Positions 25,314 through 34,394 of a stretch of DNA of 64,000 bases are shown here, piece by piece; within the stretch, counting starts at the first letter, position 1, and each line of letters begins with the position of its first letter. Below the pieces are notes generated by a model, which was not told the origin of the DNA, did not search any database, and saw nothing but the letters and a program-made list of their open reading frames with translations. The position numbers were made by a program, and so were the translations under genes. Source of the stretch: Burkholderiales bacterium (GTDB lineage Bacteria; Pseudomonadota; Gammaproteobacteria; Burkholderiales; Burkholderiaceae_C). The DNA lies in the NCBI GenBank assembly GCA_017307855.1, contig JAFKGD010000017.1:1-64000 (forward strand), in the 5' to 3' direction.

Positions 25314-26231
25314 ATGAATAACCACCTCACGCTCAACGAACTGGAGGTCTTCCTGCAGATCGCGGAGACCCGCAGCTTTCGCCAGGCGGCCGAGCGCATG
25401 CACGTCTCGCAGCCGGCCCTCAGCCGCACGCTGCAGTCGGCCGAGTGGAAGCTGTCGGCGCGCCTGTTCGACCGCAACACCCGGCGCGTGGAACTCAGCA
25501 GCGCGGGGCAGGAGCTGCTGCCCATCGCCACGCGTGTGCTGTCCGAGTTCCGCGGCTCGCTCAGCGACCTGTCGGAGTTCATCGCCGGGCGGCGCGGGCG
25601 CGTGGCCGTCGCGTCGTTGCCGTCGGCGGCGGCCGCGCTGCTGCCCTCAGCGATCGCGCTGTTCGGCAAGACACACCCTCAGGTGATGATCGACCTGCAG
25701 CCGTTTCCGGCCGAGAAGGTGCAGGACCTGGTGCGCGACGGGCACGTCGATCTCGCGCTGTCCATCCGGCCGGCCGACGAGCGGGAGCTGTCGTACGAGC
25801 CGCTGATCCGCGACGAGTTCGTGCTGATCTGCCCGGCCGACCATGCGCTGGCCGCATCACGCAGCGCCGGCTGGGCCGAGTTCGCGCGCCATCCCTACAT
25901 CACCAGCGGCACCGTCACCAGCGTGCGCCACATCGCCGATCGAGTGCTGAAGGATTCGGGCATGGCGATCACGCCGCGCTACGAATCGTCGAACCTGGCC
26001 GTGCTGGGCGCGATGGTCACGGCCGGGCTGGGGATCTCGGCCATCCCGCGGCTGGCGCTGCGGCTCATCGATTCGACGCACCTGGCGGTGGTGCCATTGC
26101 GCAAGCCCGCCGTGCACCGCGAGCTCGGCTTGCTCTCGCGCCGCAGCCGCAGCCTGCCAGCCGCCGCCACGCGCTTCATGGACGTGCTGCGCGCACAGGC
26201 CAAGACACTGCCGGGCACGCGCCGCCAGTGA
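25314..26231 (+). CDS. LysR-family regulator of the CoA-pathway operon
   Basis: 305 residues. The helix-turn-helix is RSFRQAAERMHVSQPALSRT, followed by the linker helix and a type-2 binding-protein-like effector domain (PFPAEKVQDLVRDGHVDLAL, GLGISAIPRLALRLI). It diverges from the operon 24216-19636, with a near-perfect operator in the 114-nt gap. It is expected to activate that operon in response to a carboxylic acid or CoA intermediate (inference). It is close in build to the LysR proteins usually found beside Bug receptor genes. Confidence 0.9.
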   Translation: MNNHLTLNELEVFLQIAETRSFRQAAERMHVSQPALSRTLQSAEWKLSARLFDRNTRRVELSSAGQELLPIATRVLSEFRGSLSDLSEFIAGRRGRVAVASLPSAAAALLPSAIALFGKTHPQVMIDLQPFPAEKVQDLVRDGHVDLALSIRPADERELSYEPLIRDEFVLICPADHALAASRSAGWAEFARHPYITSGTVTSVRHIADRVLKDSGMAITPRYESSNLAVLGAMVTAGLGISAIPRLALRLIDSTHLAVVPLRKPAVHRELGLLSRRSRSLPAAATRFMDVLRAQAKTLPGTRRQ

Positions 26232-26358
26232 TGCCGGCTGTTTCGGCGGCGTCGATGTCCGCAACGGCGGTCATCGATTTGCGCTGCGGGGGGCGAGCAG
26301 TTCAAATCGGGGGCTTGTCGTTCAGCGTCTATCGGCTCGGCCGCATCCTTCCTTCGTC

Positions 26359-27309
26359 ATGAATCTGGTTTCTTCCACGGCCCTGCGCTACTTCGCCGAG
26401 GTGGCGCGCACCGGTTCGGTCCGCGCGGCGTCCGAAAGCCTCTATGTGGCCGCGTCGGCCATCAGCCGGCAGCTCGCGTTGCTCGAGGACGCCCTGGGCG
26501 CACCCGTGATCGAGCGCCGCCAGGGGCGCGGGCGCATCCGGCTGACGGCTGCGGGCGAGTTGTTGATGCGCTACTACAAGGACATCAGCAACGAATCGCG
26601 CCGTCTGCATTCCGAGATCGAGGCGCTGCAGGGCCTGCGGCGCGGCCATGTGAGCTTCGGCATGCCCGAGTCGCTGGTGCGCGACCTGATGCCGCGCTTC
26701 CTGGCCGACTTCTCGGCGCAATACCCCGGCATCACGTTCAGCGTGCACGTGGCGGGCAGCCCGCGGCTGGGCGAGATGCTGCTGGCTGACGAACTCGACG
26801 CCTGCTTCACCTTCGGCGACATCGCCTTCCAGGATCTCTCGGTGCTGTACTCGCGCCTGCTGCCCTTGCACGTGCTGGTGCCCGACGGACATCCGCTGCA
26901 GCACCGCAAGACGCTGCGCCTGGCGGATTGCGCCGAGTACGGCCTGTCGTCGCTGGACGATTCGCTGTGGGCCAAGCAGCAGAACGACGAGATGCTGGGC
27001 AAGGCCAAGATCCGCCCGCGCATCGCGCTGGAAACCAATTCCTACGAGCTGATGCGCAACGTGGCGGCCGAAGGCATGTGCCTCGCGTTCACCACCATCC
27101 CGCTCGAGGACCCGACCGCCAAGCCGCGCGCCGGCTCGTACGTGCCGCTCAAGGATGTGCACGCACGGCCGCAGCGCTTCGCGCTCGCCGTGCGCAAGGG
27201 CCGGAACCTGCCACTGGCGGTGAGCACCTTCATCTCTTCGCTGACGGCCGTGCTCGAGCGCCTCGAGGCGCGCGACGCGCGCCGCGCCGCCGCCACCGAT
27301 GGCGGCTGA
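26359..27309 (+). CDS. LysR-family regulator beside the duplicated oxygenase operon
   Basis: 316 residues. The helix-turn-helix GSVRAASESLYVAASAISRQ and the effector domain with RRGHVSFGMPESLVRDLMPR and GMCLAFTTIPLED are LysR. It reads toward the oxygenase gene at 27315 and ends only 5 nt from that gene's stop, so the two transcripts converge. Its likely regulatory target is the promoter of the operon near 34.4 kb, or its own upstream region, since no divergent partner gene exists. The 127-nt region before it contains no clear dyad that I could identify. Confidence 0.88.
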   Translation: MNLVSSTALRYFAEVARTGSVRAASESLYVAASAISRQLALLEDALGAPVIERRQGRGRIRLTAAGELLMRYYKDISNESRRLHSEIEALQGLRRGHVSFGMPESLVRDLMPRFLADFSAQYPGITFSVHVAGSPRLGEMLLADELDACFTFGDIAFQDLSVLYSRLLPLHVLVPDGHPLQHRKTLRLADCAEYGLSSLDDSLWAKQQNDEMLGKAKIRPRIALETNSYELMRNVAAEGMCLAFTTIPLEDPTAKPRAGSYVPLKDVHARPQRFALAVRKGRNLPLAVSTFISSLTAVLERLEARDARRAAATDGG

Positions 27310-27314
27310 GCGGC

Positions 27315-28322
27315 TCACGCCGCGGCGGCCAGCTCGGTCGGTGTCTTGTACTTCTGCACGGCCGCGAAGCGACTCACCAGGTAGTCGCCCGACTTGATGG
27401 GCGGGTGCAGCGGCTCGCCTTCGGCCGGCTTGAACTGCGGCAGGCAGGCCACCGGCGTGTCGTAGTCGAGGTTGAAGAACGTCGGGATCGAGTAGCGCTC
27501 GCGGCCCGTGCGGTTGGCCACGCGGTGCGGATTCGACACGTAGTGGTCGTTGGTCCAGGTCTTGATGAGATCGCCCAGGTTGACGACCAGCGTGCCTTCG
27601 ATGAAGGGCGCCGCGACCCATTCGCCGGCGCGCGTGCGCAGCTCCAGCCCACCGATCGGATCCTGCGCGAGCAGGGTCAGCATGCCGTAGTCGGTGTGCG
27701 CGGCGGCGCCCAGCTCCAGCGGCGAGAACTCTTCCTGCGGCGGGTAGTGGAACAGGCGCGACTGGATCATCGGCTTCTTCAGGTACTGCAGGAAAAACTC
27801 TTCCTTCTCGCCCATGGCCAGCGCCATGATGCGCAGCAGCCGCGTGCCCAGCTCGATGGTGGCATTGAAGTAGGCCATGGCCGCCGGCTCCAGCCACGGC
27901 TTGTCGGCCGGCCAGCGGTTGGGGCCGTGCAGCGGCAGGCCCGCCAGCACGGCCGGATCGTCGGCCGGCACGTCGATGCCGAGTTCGTAGCTCTCCTTCA
28001 GGTCGGGCTTGTGGCCCGGGTGCTGGGTCACGCCCATGGGCATGAAGCCACGGCGGAAGCGTTCGTCGATCTGGTCCTTCATCCGCTCCTCGAGCGGCAG
28101 CGCGAAGTAGCGGCGCGTGGCGGCGAACACGTCGTCGATCACCTGCTGCGGCACGCCGTGGTTCTTCACGTAGAAGAAGCCGGTGGCCGTGCAGGCGGCC
28201 TTGAACTGCGCCACCAGCGGCTCGATGGGGCCGCCAGCGATCCAGTCGCCCAGGTCGAGGATGGGCATTTCGGCCGGCGAGGCGCGGCGCGGCGCGTCGA
28301 TGGGAGCGTCTGTGTAGGGCAT
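27315..28322 (-). CDS. Isopenicillin N synthase-like 2-oxoglutarate/Fe(II) oxygenase, copy B
   Basis: 335 residues. N-terminal DIOX-N domain (MPILDLGDWIAGG, GFFYVKNHGVP) and a jelly-roll core with the iron triad H209-x-D211 (AAAHTDYG) and H266 (SNPHRV), plus the R276-x-S278 pair (RERYS) that binds the 2-oxoglutarate carboxylate. All cofactor ligands are intact. Enzymes of this family hydroxylate, dealkylate or desaturate small molecules. It is clearly a paralogue of copy A (29518-30528), from which it is separated by the binding protein gene. It is the last cistron of its operon. Confidence 0.9.
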   Translation of the reverse strand: MPYTDAPIDAPRRASPAEMPILDLGDWIAGGPIEPLVAQFKAACTATGFFYVKNHGVPQQVIDDVFAATRRYFALPLEERMKDQIDERFRRGFMPMGVTQHPGHKPDLKESYELGIDVPADDPAVLAGLPLHGPNRWPADKPWLEPAAMAYFNATIELGTRLLRIMALAMGEKEEFFLQYLKKPMIQSRLFHYPPQEEFSPLELGAAAHTDYGMLTLLAQDPIGGLELRTRAGEWVAAPFIEGTLVVNLGDLIKTWTNDHYVSNPHRVANRTGRERYSIPTFFNLDYDTPVACLPQFKPAEGEPLHPPIKSGDYLVSRFAAVQKYKTPTELAAAA

Positions 28323-28361
28323 GCGATATCTCCTGGTGGGGGCGTGCGTGCGGCGCCGGGT

Positions 28362-29474
28362 TCACAGGCCCTTGCAGGCCCGGGCGTCCGCGATGACGGC
28401 GTCGCGGTCGAATCGGTTGACCGCCTCGATGAAGCCGGGCTTGAGGTGCAGCATCGACGCCGGCGGCAGCGTGCGCTTGATCAGCCCTTCCTTGAGCATG
28501 AAGTCCTGCATGCGGCCGTAGGCGGCCGGGTCCATGGCGCCGAGGTACTTGCCGCCGTTCATGTCGTAGGCGGCCCGGATGGAGTCCAGCGATGCCTGCA
28601 GCAGCGCGTTGTCCCATTTCACGAGCGTGGCCTCGTCGGCGCCGGTGGGCTTGGTGGAGGGGTAGTTCTTCCAGTGGATGCGGCGCGCGCAGTCGGGATT
28701 GGTCTGCGCGTACAGCGTGGCCTTGGCCGCGCCACGCGCGATGGCTTCCACCATGGCCGGGTCGGCGTCGATGGTCTTTTGCAGCGTGCCGAGCGTGAAG
28801 CCGGGCAGGCGGCGCCATTCGGGGTTGAACAGCACGCGCATGTCCAGGCCCGCGTTCTGGAAGCCGGTGAGGGCCGAGCCCCAGAACATCAGGCCCTGCA
28901 CGCGGTCGGTCCGCAGCGCTTCGAGCGCGGGGGCGCCCGCCCCGGTGGCGATGATCTGCACGTCCTTGTCCGGATCGATGCCGTTGGCGCGCAGGTAGCC
29001 CTTGAGCAGCGGCATGCCGCCCGTGCCCAGGCTGAACACGCCGATCTTCTTGCCCTTGAAATCCGCGATGCTGCGGATGGCGCTGCTTCCGGGCACGGCG
29101 ATGCCCCAGTCGATGACCAGCGTGTTCATGATCCCGCGCACCGGCACGTCGTTGTCGGTGTTGGCCTGGATCATCGGGGCCGAATCCATCTGCGCGAAGT
29201 CGACGCCGCCGCCCACCATCTGCTGGATGCCCTGCAGCGAGCCGCCCGTGGTGACCACCCTGACTTCGTAGCCCTCGTCCTTCCAGTAGCCCAGCACGAT
29301 GGGCAGCGTGAGCCACGGATAGGTGGCGTTGACCACCGTGGTGCCCAGGGCGATGGTCACGGGCTTGAGCGGCCGGGGCTGGGCCTGCGCGGCCGGCAGG
29401 CCCAGCCCGAGGGCGGCCGCGAGGCCGAAGACGGCCGTCGCGGCGCGGCGGCAGGAGGTGAGGTGGCGAAGCAT
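28362..29474 (-). CDS. ABC substrate-binding protein (NMT1-like), copy 1
   Basis: 370 residues with a signal peptide ending near LPAAQAQ. The mature protein begins LKPVTIALGTTVVNATYPWL and is nearly co-linear with copy 2 (33291-34394); both share long identical stretches such as LGTGGMPLLKGYLR and YAQTNPDCAR and end ADARACKGL. Differences cluster at likely ligand loops (TTVVNA versus TQVVNV, MDSAP versus LNSTG). Both would feed the single permease/ATPase pair encoded between them, giving the importer two specificities. It is flanked by oxygenase copies A and B. Confidence 0.9.
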   Translation of the reverse strand: MLRHLTSCRRAATAVFGLAAALGLGLPAAQAQPRPLKPVTIALGTTVVNATYPWLTLPIVLGYWKDEGYEVRVVTTGGSLQGIQQMVGGGVDFAQMDSAPMIQANTDNDVPVRGIMNTLVIDWGIAVPGSSAIRSIADFKGKKIGVFSLGTGGMPLLKGYLRANGIDPDKDVQIIATGAGAPALEALRTDRVQGLMFWGSALTGFQNAGLDMRVLFNPEWRRLPGFTLGTLQKTIDADPAMVEAIARGAAKATLYAQTNPDCARRIHWKNYPSTKPTGADEATLVKWDNALLQASLDSIRAAYDMNGGKYLGAMDPAAYGRMQDFMLKEGLIKRTLPPASMLHLKPGFIEAVNRFDRDAVIADARACKGL

Positions 29475-29517
29475 CGTGGATCCTGATGGAGCGTGGGGAA
29501 GGGAGGAGGCGGTGCGT

Positions 29518-30528
29518 TCAGGCGTCGGCCAGTTCGGCCGGTGTGCGGTAGCCCTGCACCGCCTGGAACCGGTTGACCAGCCAGTCGCCCGATTTCACCG
29601 GCGGGTACTGCGGCGGCACGCCGCCTTCCGGCAGGAACTGCGGCAGGCAGGCCACGGGCGTGTCGTAGTCGAAGTTGAAGAAGGTGGGGATCGAATACCG
29701 TTCGCGGCCCGTGCGATTGGCCACGCGGTGCAGGTTGGAGACGTACTGCCCGTTGGTCCACACCTTGATCAGGTCGCCCAGGTTGATGACCAGCGTGCCC
29801 TCGATGTAGGGCGCGCCGACCCATTCACCGGCGCGGGTCTGCAGTTCGAGCCCGCCGATCGGATCCTGCGCGAGGATGGTGAGGGTGCCGTAGTCGGTGT
29901 GCGCTGCGGCGCCCAGCTCGAGGTTGGTGGGCGAGGCCTGCGGCGGGTAGTGGTACAGGTTGGTGAGCACCATCGGCTTGCGCGTGTACTGCAGGAAGAA
30001 GTCTTCCGGCAACGCCAGCGCCACCGCCACGATGCGCAGCAGCCGCTTCCCCAACACCAGCGTGTGGTCGAAGTAGCCGGTGGCGGCCTCGCGCAGCCAG
30101 GGCTTGTCGTCGGGCCACCGGTTGGGTCCGTGCAGCGGCCTGCCGGCCACGACGTCCGGGTCGTCCTGCGGCAGGTCCAGGCCCATCACGTAGCTTTCCT
30201 TCAGGTCGGGCTTGTGTCCGGGGTGGCGCGTCACGCCGGTGGGCATGAAGCCCCGGCGGAAGCGCTCGTCAATACGGTCTTTCATGCGCTCCTGTGGCGG
30301 CAACGCGAAGTAGCGCCGGGCCGCCTCGAACACGTCGTCGATCACGGACTGCGGCACGCCGTGGTTCTTCACGTAGAAGAAGCCGGTCTGCGTGCACGCC
30401 GCCCGGAACTGCGCGGCCAGTGCGTCGATGGACGCGCCGGCCAGCCACGGGCCAAGGTCGAGGATGGGCATCTCTTCGGGCGATGCGCGGCGCGGCGCGG
30501 CGACCTGATGTTCTGCGTCGGTGGACAT
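29518..30528 (-). CDS. Isopenicillin N synthase-like 2-oxoglutarate/Fe(II) oxygenase, copy A
   Basis: 336 residues and collinear with copy B. Iron ligands are H210-x-D212 (AAAHTDYG) and H267 (SNLHRV), and the 2-oxoglutarate anchor is R277-x-S279. The DIOX-N region carries GFFYVKNHGVPQ and RRGFMPTGVTRHPGHK. Apart from the iron site the two copies differ at residues likely to line the pocket (for example MVLTNLYHYPP versus MIQSRLFHYPP), so they may act on different substrates or on successive positions of one compound. The gene lies 31 nt downstream of the permease gene. Confidence 0.9.
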   Translation of the reverse strand: MSTDAEHQVAAPRRASPEEMPILDLGPWLAGASIDALAAQFRAACTQTGFFYVKNHGVPQSVIDDVFEAARRYFALPPQERMKDRIDERFRRGFMPTGVTRHPGHKPDLKESYVMGLDLPQDDPDVVAGRPLHGPNRWPDDKPWLREAATGYFDHTLVLGKRLLRIVAVALALPEDFFLQYTRKPMVLTNLYHYPPQASPTNLELGAAAHTDYGTLTILAQDPIGGLELQTRAGEWVGAPYIEGTLVINLGDLIKVWTNGQYVSNLHRVANRTGRERYSIPTFFNFDYDTPVACLPQFLPEGGVPPQYPPVKSGDWLVNRFQAVQGYRTPAELADA

Positions 30529-30559
30529 GGAATCCTTCTTGTGTGGGGCGCGGTGCGCG

Positions 30560-31375
30560 TCAGCCGCCGCGGGCGATGTCGGCGAAGGCGTCGGCCCAGA
30601 AGATCACGCGGCGCGCGATCATCTTCATGACCGCGTGCAGCACGATGCCGATGACCGAGAGCACGATGAGGATGGCGAACATGCCGCCCGCATCCATCGA
30701 GAAATTGCGCTGCAGGATCAGGTAGCCCAGCCCCGCCTGCGCGCCGACGAATTCACCGACGATGGCGCCGATGACGGCCAGCACGATACCGATGTCCAGC
30801 CCCGCGAACACGTAAGGCAGGGCGTGCGGCAGGCGCACCATGCGGAACACGTGCCACGTCGAGGCGGTGAACGCCTTCATCAGGTCGATCTGGTCGCGCG
30901 GTGCCGAGCGCAGGCCGACGATGGTGTTGGCCAGCACCGGGAAGAACACGATGGTGGCGGTGATCACCACCTTCGAGGTGGTGTCGAAGCCGAACCACAG
31001 CACGAACAGCGGCGCGATGGCCACCTTGGGCACCGTCTGGAACGCCACCACGTAGGGATAGAGCACGGCTTCGAGCAGCGCGCTCTGGCCGATCAGCGCG
31101 CCCAGCACGAAGCCCGCCAGCGCGCCCACGGCGAAGCCCATGAGGATTTCGTAGAGCGTGACCCACAGGTGGGGCCAGATCTCCCCGGTGGCGAACAGGT
31201 CGTACACCGCCTTCGCCACGGCGGCAGGACCGGGGAAGATCAGGTGCGACACGCCGAACGCCGTCACGGCGATGTGCCAGAAAGCCAGCACGCCCACCAG
31301 CACGGCGAGGATCAGCGCGCGGCGGCGTTGCGGCGTGAGGCGCCAGCCGGCGGGGGATTCGGGAACGGCGCTCAT
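30560..31375 (-). CDS. ABC transporter permease
   Basis: 271 residues from the ATG at 31373-31375; a longer frame would add 28 unconserved residues. There are six hydrophobic segments, and the docking-loop region reads LMKAFTASTWHVFRMVRLPH. It belongs to the TauC/SsuC/NMT1 group. It is the only permease of the operon, yet two paralogous binding proteins accompany it. It probably functions as a homodimer with the ATPase at 31437-32255. The gap of 61 nt from the ATPase gene is longer than the others in this operon. Confidence 0.88.
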   Translation of the reverse strand: MSAVPESPAGWRLTPQRRRALILAVLVGVLAFWHIAVTAFGVSHLIFPGPAAVAKAVYDLFATGEIWPHLWVTLYEILMGFAVGALAGFVLGALIGQSALLEAVLYPYVVAFQTVPKVAIAPLFVLWFGFDTTSKVVITATIVFFPVLANTIVGLRSAPRDQIDLMKAFTASTWHVFRMVRLPHALPYVFAGLDIGIVLAVIGAIVGEFVGAQAGLGYLILQRNFSMDAGGMFAILIVLSVIGIVLHAVMKMIARRVIFWADAFADIARGG

Positions 31376-31436
31376 TGGAAGTCTCCGCCCTGACGGGCTG
31401 CGATGCGAACGCCTTCGGGCGGCCGTGCGGTTTTCA

Positions 31437-32255
31437 TCAATCGAGCCCTCCGGAGGCATTGAGATTGGCGCGGATGCCCGAGACGTAGGCTCCGAAGCGC
31501 TCGGTGTTGATGACGTCGAGCGTGCGCGCGGGCAGATCGACGTCGATCACCTGCGTGACGCGGCCGGGCCGGGGCGACATGACGATGACGCGGTCGCCCA
31601 GGAACACGGCCTCGGGAATGCTATGCGTCACCAGCATGATGGTGGCGCCGGTGCGCTCGCGCAGCTTGAGCAGCTCGACGTTCATGTTCTCGCGCGTCAT
31701 GGCGTCGAGCGCGCCGAAGGGCTCGTCCATCAGCAGCAGCATCGGGTCGTTGACCAGCGCGCGCGCGATGCCCACGCGCTGCTGCATGCCGCCCGAGAGT
31801 TCGTTGGGGTACTTGGTTTCGAAGCCGGCCAGGCCCACCATCTGCAGGTAGTGCATGGCGCGCTCGCGCGCGGCCTTGGGATCGCGCCCCTGGATCTGCG
31901 CGGGCACCAGCACGTTGTCGAGGATGTTGCGCCAGGGCAGCAGCACCGGCGCCTGGAACACCACGCCGATGTCGCGGCTGGGCCCGGTGTGCTCGCGGCC
32001 ACCGAGTTCGACGTGACCACGGCTGGCCCGGTCGAGCCCGGCGAGGATGCGCAGCAGCGTGCTCTTGCCGCAGCCGCTGGGGCCGACGACGGTGACGAAC
32101 TCGCCCCGCGAGACGTGGAAGTTCACGTCGTGCAGCGCGATCACGTCGCCACCGTCCTTGGAGCGGAAGGTCTTGTGCAGGCCATCGAAGCGGAACGCCG
32201 GTGTGGCGGGCGCGGCAGCCGGTGCCGGCGCGGTGGAGGTGTCGGTGGAGAACAT
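31437..32255 (-). CDS. ABC transporter ATP-binding protein
   Basis: 272 residues from the ATG at 32253-32255. Complete nucleotide-binding set: Walker A GPSGCGKST, Q-loop in VVFQAPVLLPWR, signature LSGGMQQRVGIARALV, Walker B LLLMDEPFGALD, switch His in MLVTHSIPEA. A Pro/Ala-rich segment (TSTAPAPAAAPATPAF) precedes the domain. It lies 8 nt after the deaminase gene, showing tight coupling between transport and deamination. Confidence 0.9.
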   Translation of the reverse strand: MFSTDTSTAPAPAAAPATPAFRFDGLHKTFRSKDGGDVIALHDVNFHVSRGEFVTVVGPSGCGKSTLLRILAGLDRASRGHVELGGREHTGPSRDIGVVFQAPVLLPWRNILDNVLVPAQIQGRDPKAARERAMHYLQMVGLAGFETKYPNELSGGMQQRVGIARALVNDPMLLLMDEPFGALDAMTRENMNVELLKLRERTGATIMLVTHSIPEAVFLGDRVIVMSPRPGRVTQVIDVDLPARTLDVINTERFGAYVSGIRANLNASGGLD

Positions 32256-32263
32256 CGCGGGCC

Positions 32264-33289
32264 CTAGCGGGTCGTCGTGGCCGTTTGCGCGACCCAGGCA
32301 TCGATGGCGGCCAGGCTGGCGCGGCGCTGCGCATCGGGAATGAACGCGGCCTCGAAGCTGTTGCGCGCCAGCTGCACGAGATCGTCCCGGCCCAGGCCCA
32401 GCGCCTCTTCGCACGCGAGGTAGTTGTCGTTCACGTAACCGCCGAAGTACGACGGATCGTCCGAATTGACGGTGACGCACAGGCCCGCGTCGAGCAAGCG
32501 CTTGAGCGGATGCGCGGCGACCGTGTCCACCACCCGCAGCTTGAGGTTGGAGAGCGGGCACATGGTCAGCGGCACGCGGCGGGCGGCCAGCTCGGCCACC
32601 AGCGCGGGGTCGTCGATGCAGGCGTTGCCGTGGTCCAGCCGCTGCACCTGCAGCACCTCGACCGATTCACGCACGTAGGCGGCCGGGCCTTCCTCGCCCG
32701 CATGCGCGACGACCTTGAAGCCCAGCTCGCGGCAGCGTGCGAAGAACGCTGCGAACTTGCCCGGCGGATTTCCCACCTCGGCGCCGCCGAGGCCGAAGCC
32801 CAGCAGGCGCCCGTACCAGGGCTCCAGGTCGGCAAGCATGGCCAGGCCTTCTTCCTCGCTGCGGTGGCGCTGCGCCACGGCGATCAGGCCGGAGGTGATG
32901 CCGTCCTCGGCGCGCGCGGCCTCCATCGCGCCCAGCACGCCTTCCATCACCGTGGCCAGCGGAACGCCGCGGCTGGTGTGGCCCTGCGGGCCCAGGAAGA
33001 GCTCGGCATGCAGCACGCGGTCGGCATGCGCGCGGCGCAGGTAGTCGCGCGTGACGTCGAAGAAGTCCCCGGCCGTGACCAGCACGCGGCAGCCGTCGTA
33101 GTACAGATCGAGGAAGTCCTGCAGGTCGTCGAACTGGTAGGCCGCGCGCAGTTCGTCCTCGGTCTGCCAGCGGATGGCGACGCCGTTGCGGCGCGCCAGC
33201 CGGATGAACAGGTCGGGCTCGATCGAGCCCTCGATGTGCATGTGCAGCTCGGCCTTGGGCAGGCCGGCCACGAAGTCGCGCACGTTCAT
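32264..33289 (-). CDS. Adenine/adenosine deaminase family protein (probably adenine deaminase type)
   Basis: 341 residues. Metal and catalytic residues of the adenosine deaminase superfamily are complete: H16 and H18 (ELHMHIEGS), H196 and catalytic E199 (HAGEEG), H220 (LDHG), D277/D278 (NSDDPSYFGG). The segments LRAAYQFDDLQDFLDLYY, EVGNPPGKF, CPLSNLKL and DDPSYFGGYVNDNY resemble what I recall of the Pseudomonas enzymes that deaminate adenine and N6-substituted adenines, more than classical adenosine deaminases; this is memory, not alignment. Placement 1 nt after binding-protein copy 2 and 8 nt before the ATPase ties it to the importer. Confidence 0.85.
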   Translation of the reverse strand: MNVRDFVAGLPKAELHMHIEGSIEPDLFIRLARRNGVAIRWQTEDELRAAYQFDDLQDFLDLYYDGCRVLVTAGDFFDVTRDYLRRAHADRVLHAELFLGPQGHTSRGVPLATVMEGVLGAMEAARAEDGITSGLIAVAQRHRSEEEGLAMLADLEPWYGRLLGFGLGGAEVGNPPGKFAAFFARCRELGFKVVAHAGEEGPAAYVRESVEVLQVQRLDHGNACIDDPALVAELAARRVPLTMCPLSNLKLRVVDTVAAHPLKRLLDAGLCVTVNSDDPSYFGGYVNDNYLACEEALGLGRDDLVQLARNSFEAAFIPDAQRRASLAAIDAWVAQTATTTR

Positions 33290-33290
33290 C

Positions 33291-34394
33291 TCAGAGGCCC
33301 TTGCAGGCCCGGGCGTCGGCGATGACGGCGTTGCGGTCGAACTTGTTGATCGCCTCCACGAAGCCGGGCTTGAGGTGCAGCATCGATTCGATCGGCAGCG
33401 TGCGCTTGATCATGCCGTCCTTGAGCATGAAGTCCTGCATGCGGCCGTAGGCGGCCGGGTCCATCGCGCCGATCAGCTTGCCGCCGTTCATGGCGTGGGC
33501 CGAAGCCATGGTGGACAGCTGCGTCTGCAGCAGCGCGAGGTCCCACTTGACCAGCGTGGCCTCGTCGGCACCCGTGGGTTTGGTGCTGGGGAAGTTCTTC
33601 CAGTGGATCTGGCGCGCGCAATCGGGGTTGGTCTGCGCATAGAGCGTGGCCTTGGCCGCGCCGCGTGAGATGGCCTCGACCATCGCCGGATCGGCGTCGA
33701 TGGTCTTCTGCATGGTGCCGAAGGTGAAGTCGGGCAGCTGGCGCCAGGCCGGATCGAAGATCACGCGCAGCTTGGTGCCGGCGTTCTCGAAGCCGGTGAG
33801 GGCCGAGCCCCAGAACATCAGGGCCTGCACGCGGTCGCTCTTCATGGCTTCGAGCGCGGGCGCGCCAGCGCCGGTGGCGATGATCTGCACGTCCTTGTCG
33901 GGGTCGATCCCGTTGGAGCGCAGGTAGCCCTTGAGCAGCGGCATGCCGCCCGTGCCCAGGCTGAAGATGCCGATCTTCTTGCCCTTGAGGTCGGCGATGG
34001 TCTTGATGGCGCTGCCTTCGGGCACGCCCAGGCCCCAGTCGATCACGCCGGTGCCCATGAGTCCGCGCACGGCGACGTTGTTTTCGGTATTGGCCTGGAT
34101 CAGGCCGGTGGAGTTGAGCTGCGCGAAATCGACGCCGCCGGCCACCATCTGCTGGATGCCCTGAAGCGAGCCGCCGGTGGTCACGATCTTGACGTCGTAG
34201 CCCTCGTCCTTCCAGTAGCCCAGCGCGATCGGCAGCGTGAGCCACGGGTACGTCACGTTGACCACCTGGGTGCCAAGGGCAATGGTGACGGGCTTGAGGG
34301 GTTTGGTCTGCGCCAGGGCAGCGGAGGCGACGAGGCCAAGCGCGGCGAGGCCGGCAGCGGCGCGGGCAAATCGGTGGGCGAGGAAGCGGTTCAT
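33291..34394 (-). CDS. ABC substrate-binding protein (NMT1-like), copy 2
   Basis: 367 residues with a signal peptide ending near VASAALAQ. It is a close paralogue of copy 1 (28362-29474) and the first gene of the operon. The mature start KPLKPVTIALGTQVVNVTYP and the C-terminal KPGFVEAINKFDRNAVIADA align residue by residue with copy 1. NMT1/THI5-like proteins bind pyrimidine thiamine precursors, aromatic acids and related rings; together with the deaminase this suggests an N-heterocyclic ligand (inference). The stop is 1 nt before the deaminase ATG. Confidence 0.9.
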   Translation of the reverse strand: MNRFLAHRFARAAAGLAALGLVASAALAQTKPLKPVTIALGTQVVNVTYPWLTLPIALGYWKDEGYDVKIVTTGGSLQGIQQMVAGGVDFAQLNSTGLIQANTENNVAVRGLMGTGVIDWGLGVPEGSAIKTIADLKGKKIGIFSLGTGGMPLLKGYLRSNGIDPDKDVQIIATGAGAPALEAMKSDRVQALMFWGSALTGFENAGTKLRVIFDPAWRQLPDFTFGTMQKTIDADPAMVEAISRGAAKATLYAQTNPDCARQIHWKNFPSTKPTGADEATLVKWDLALLQTQLSTMASAHAMNGGKLIGAMDPAAYGRMQDFMLKDGMIKRTLPIESMLHLKPGFVEAINKFDRNAVIADARACKGL

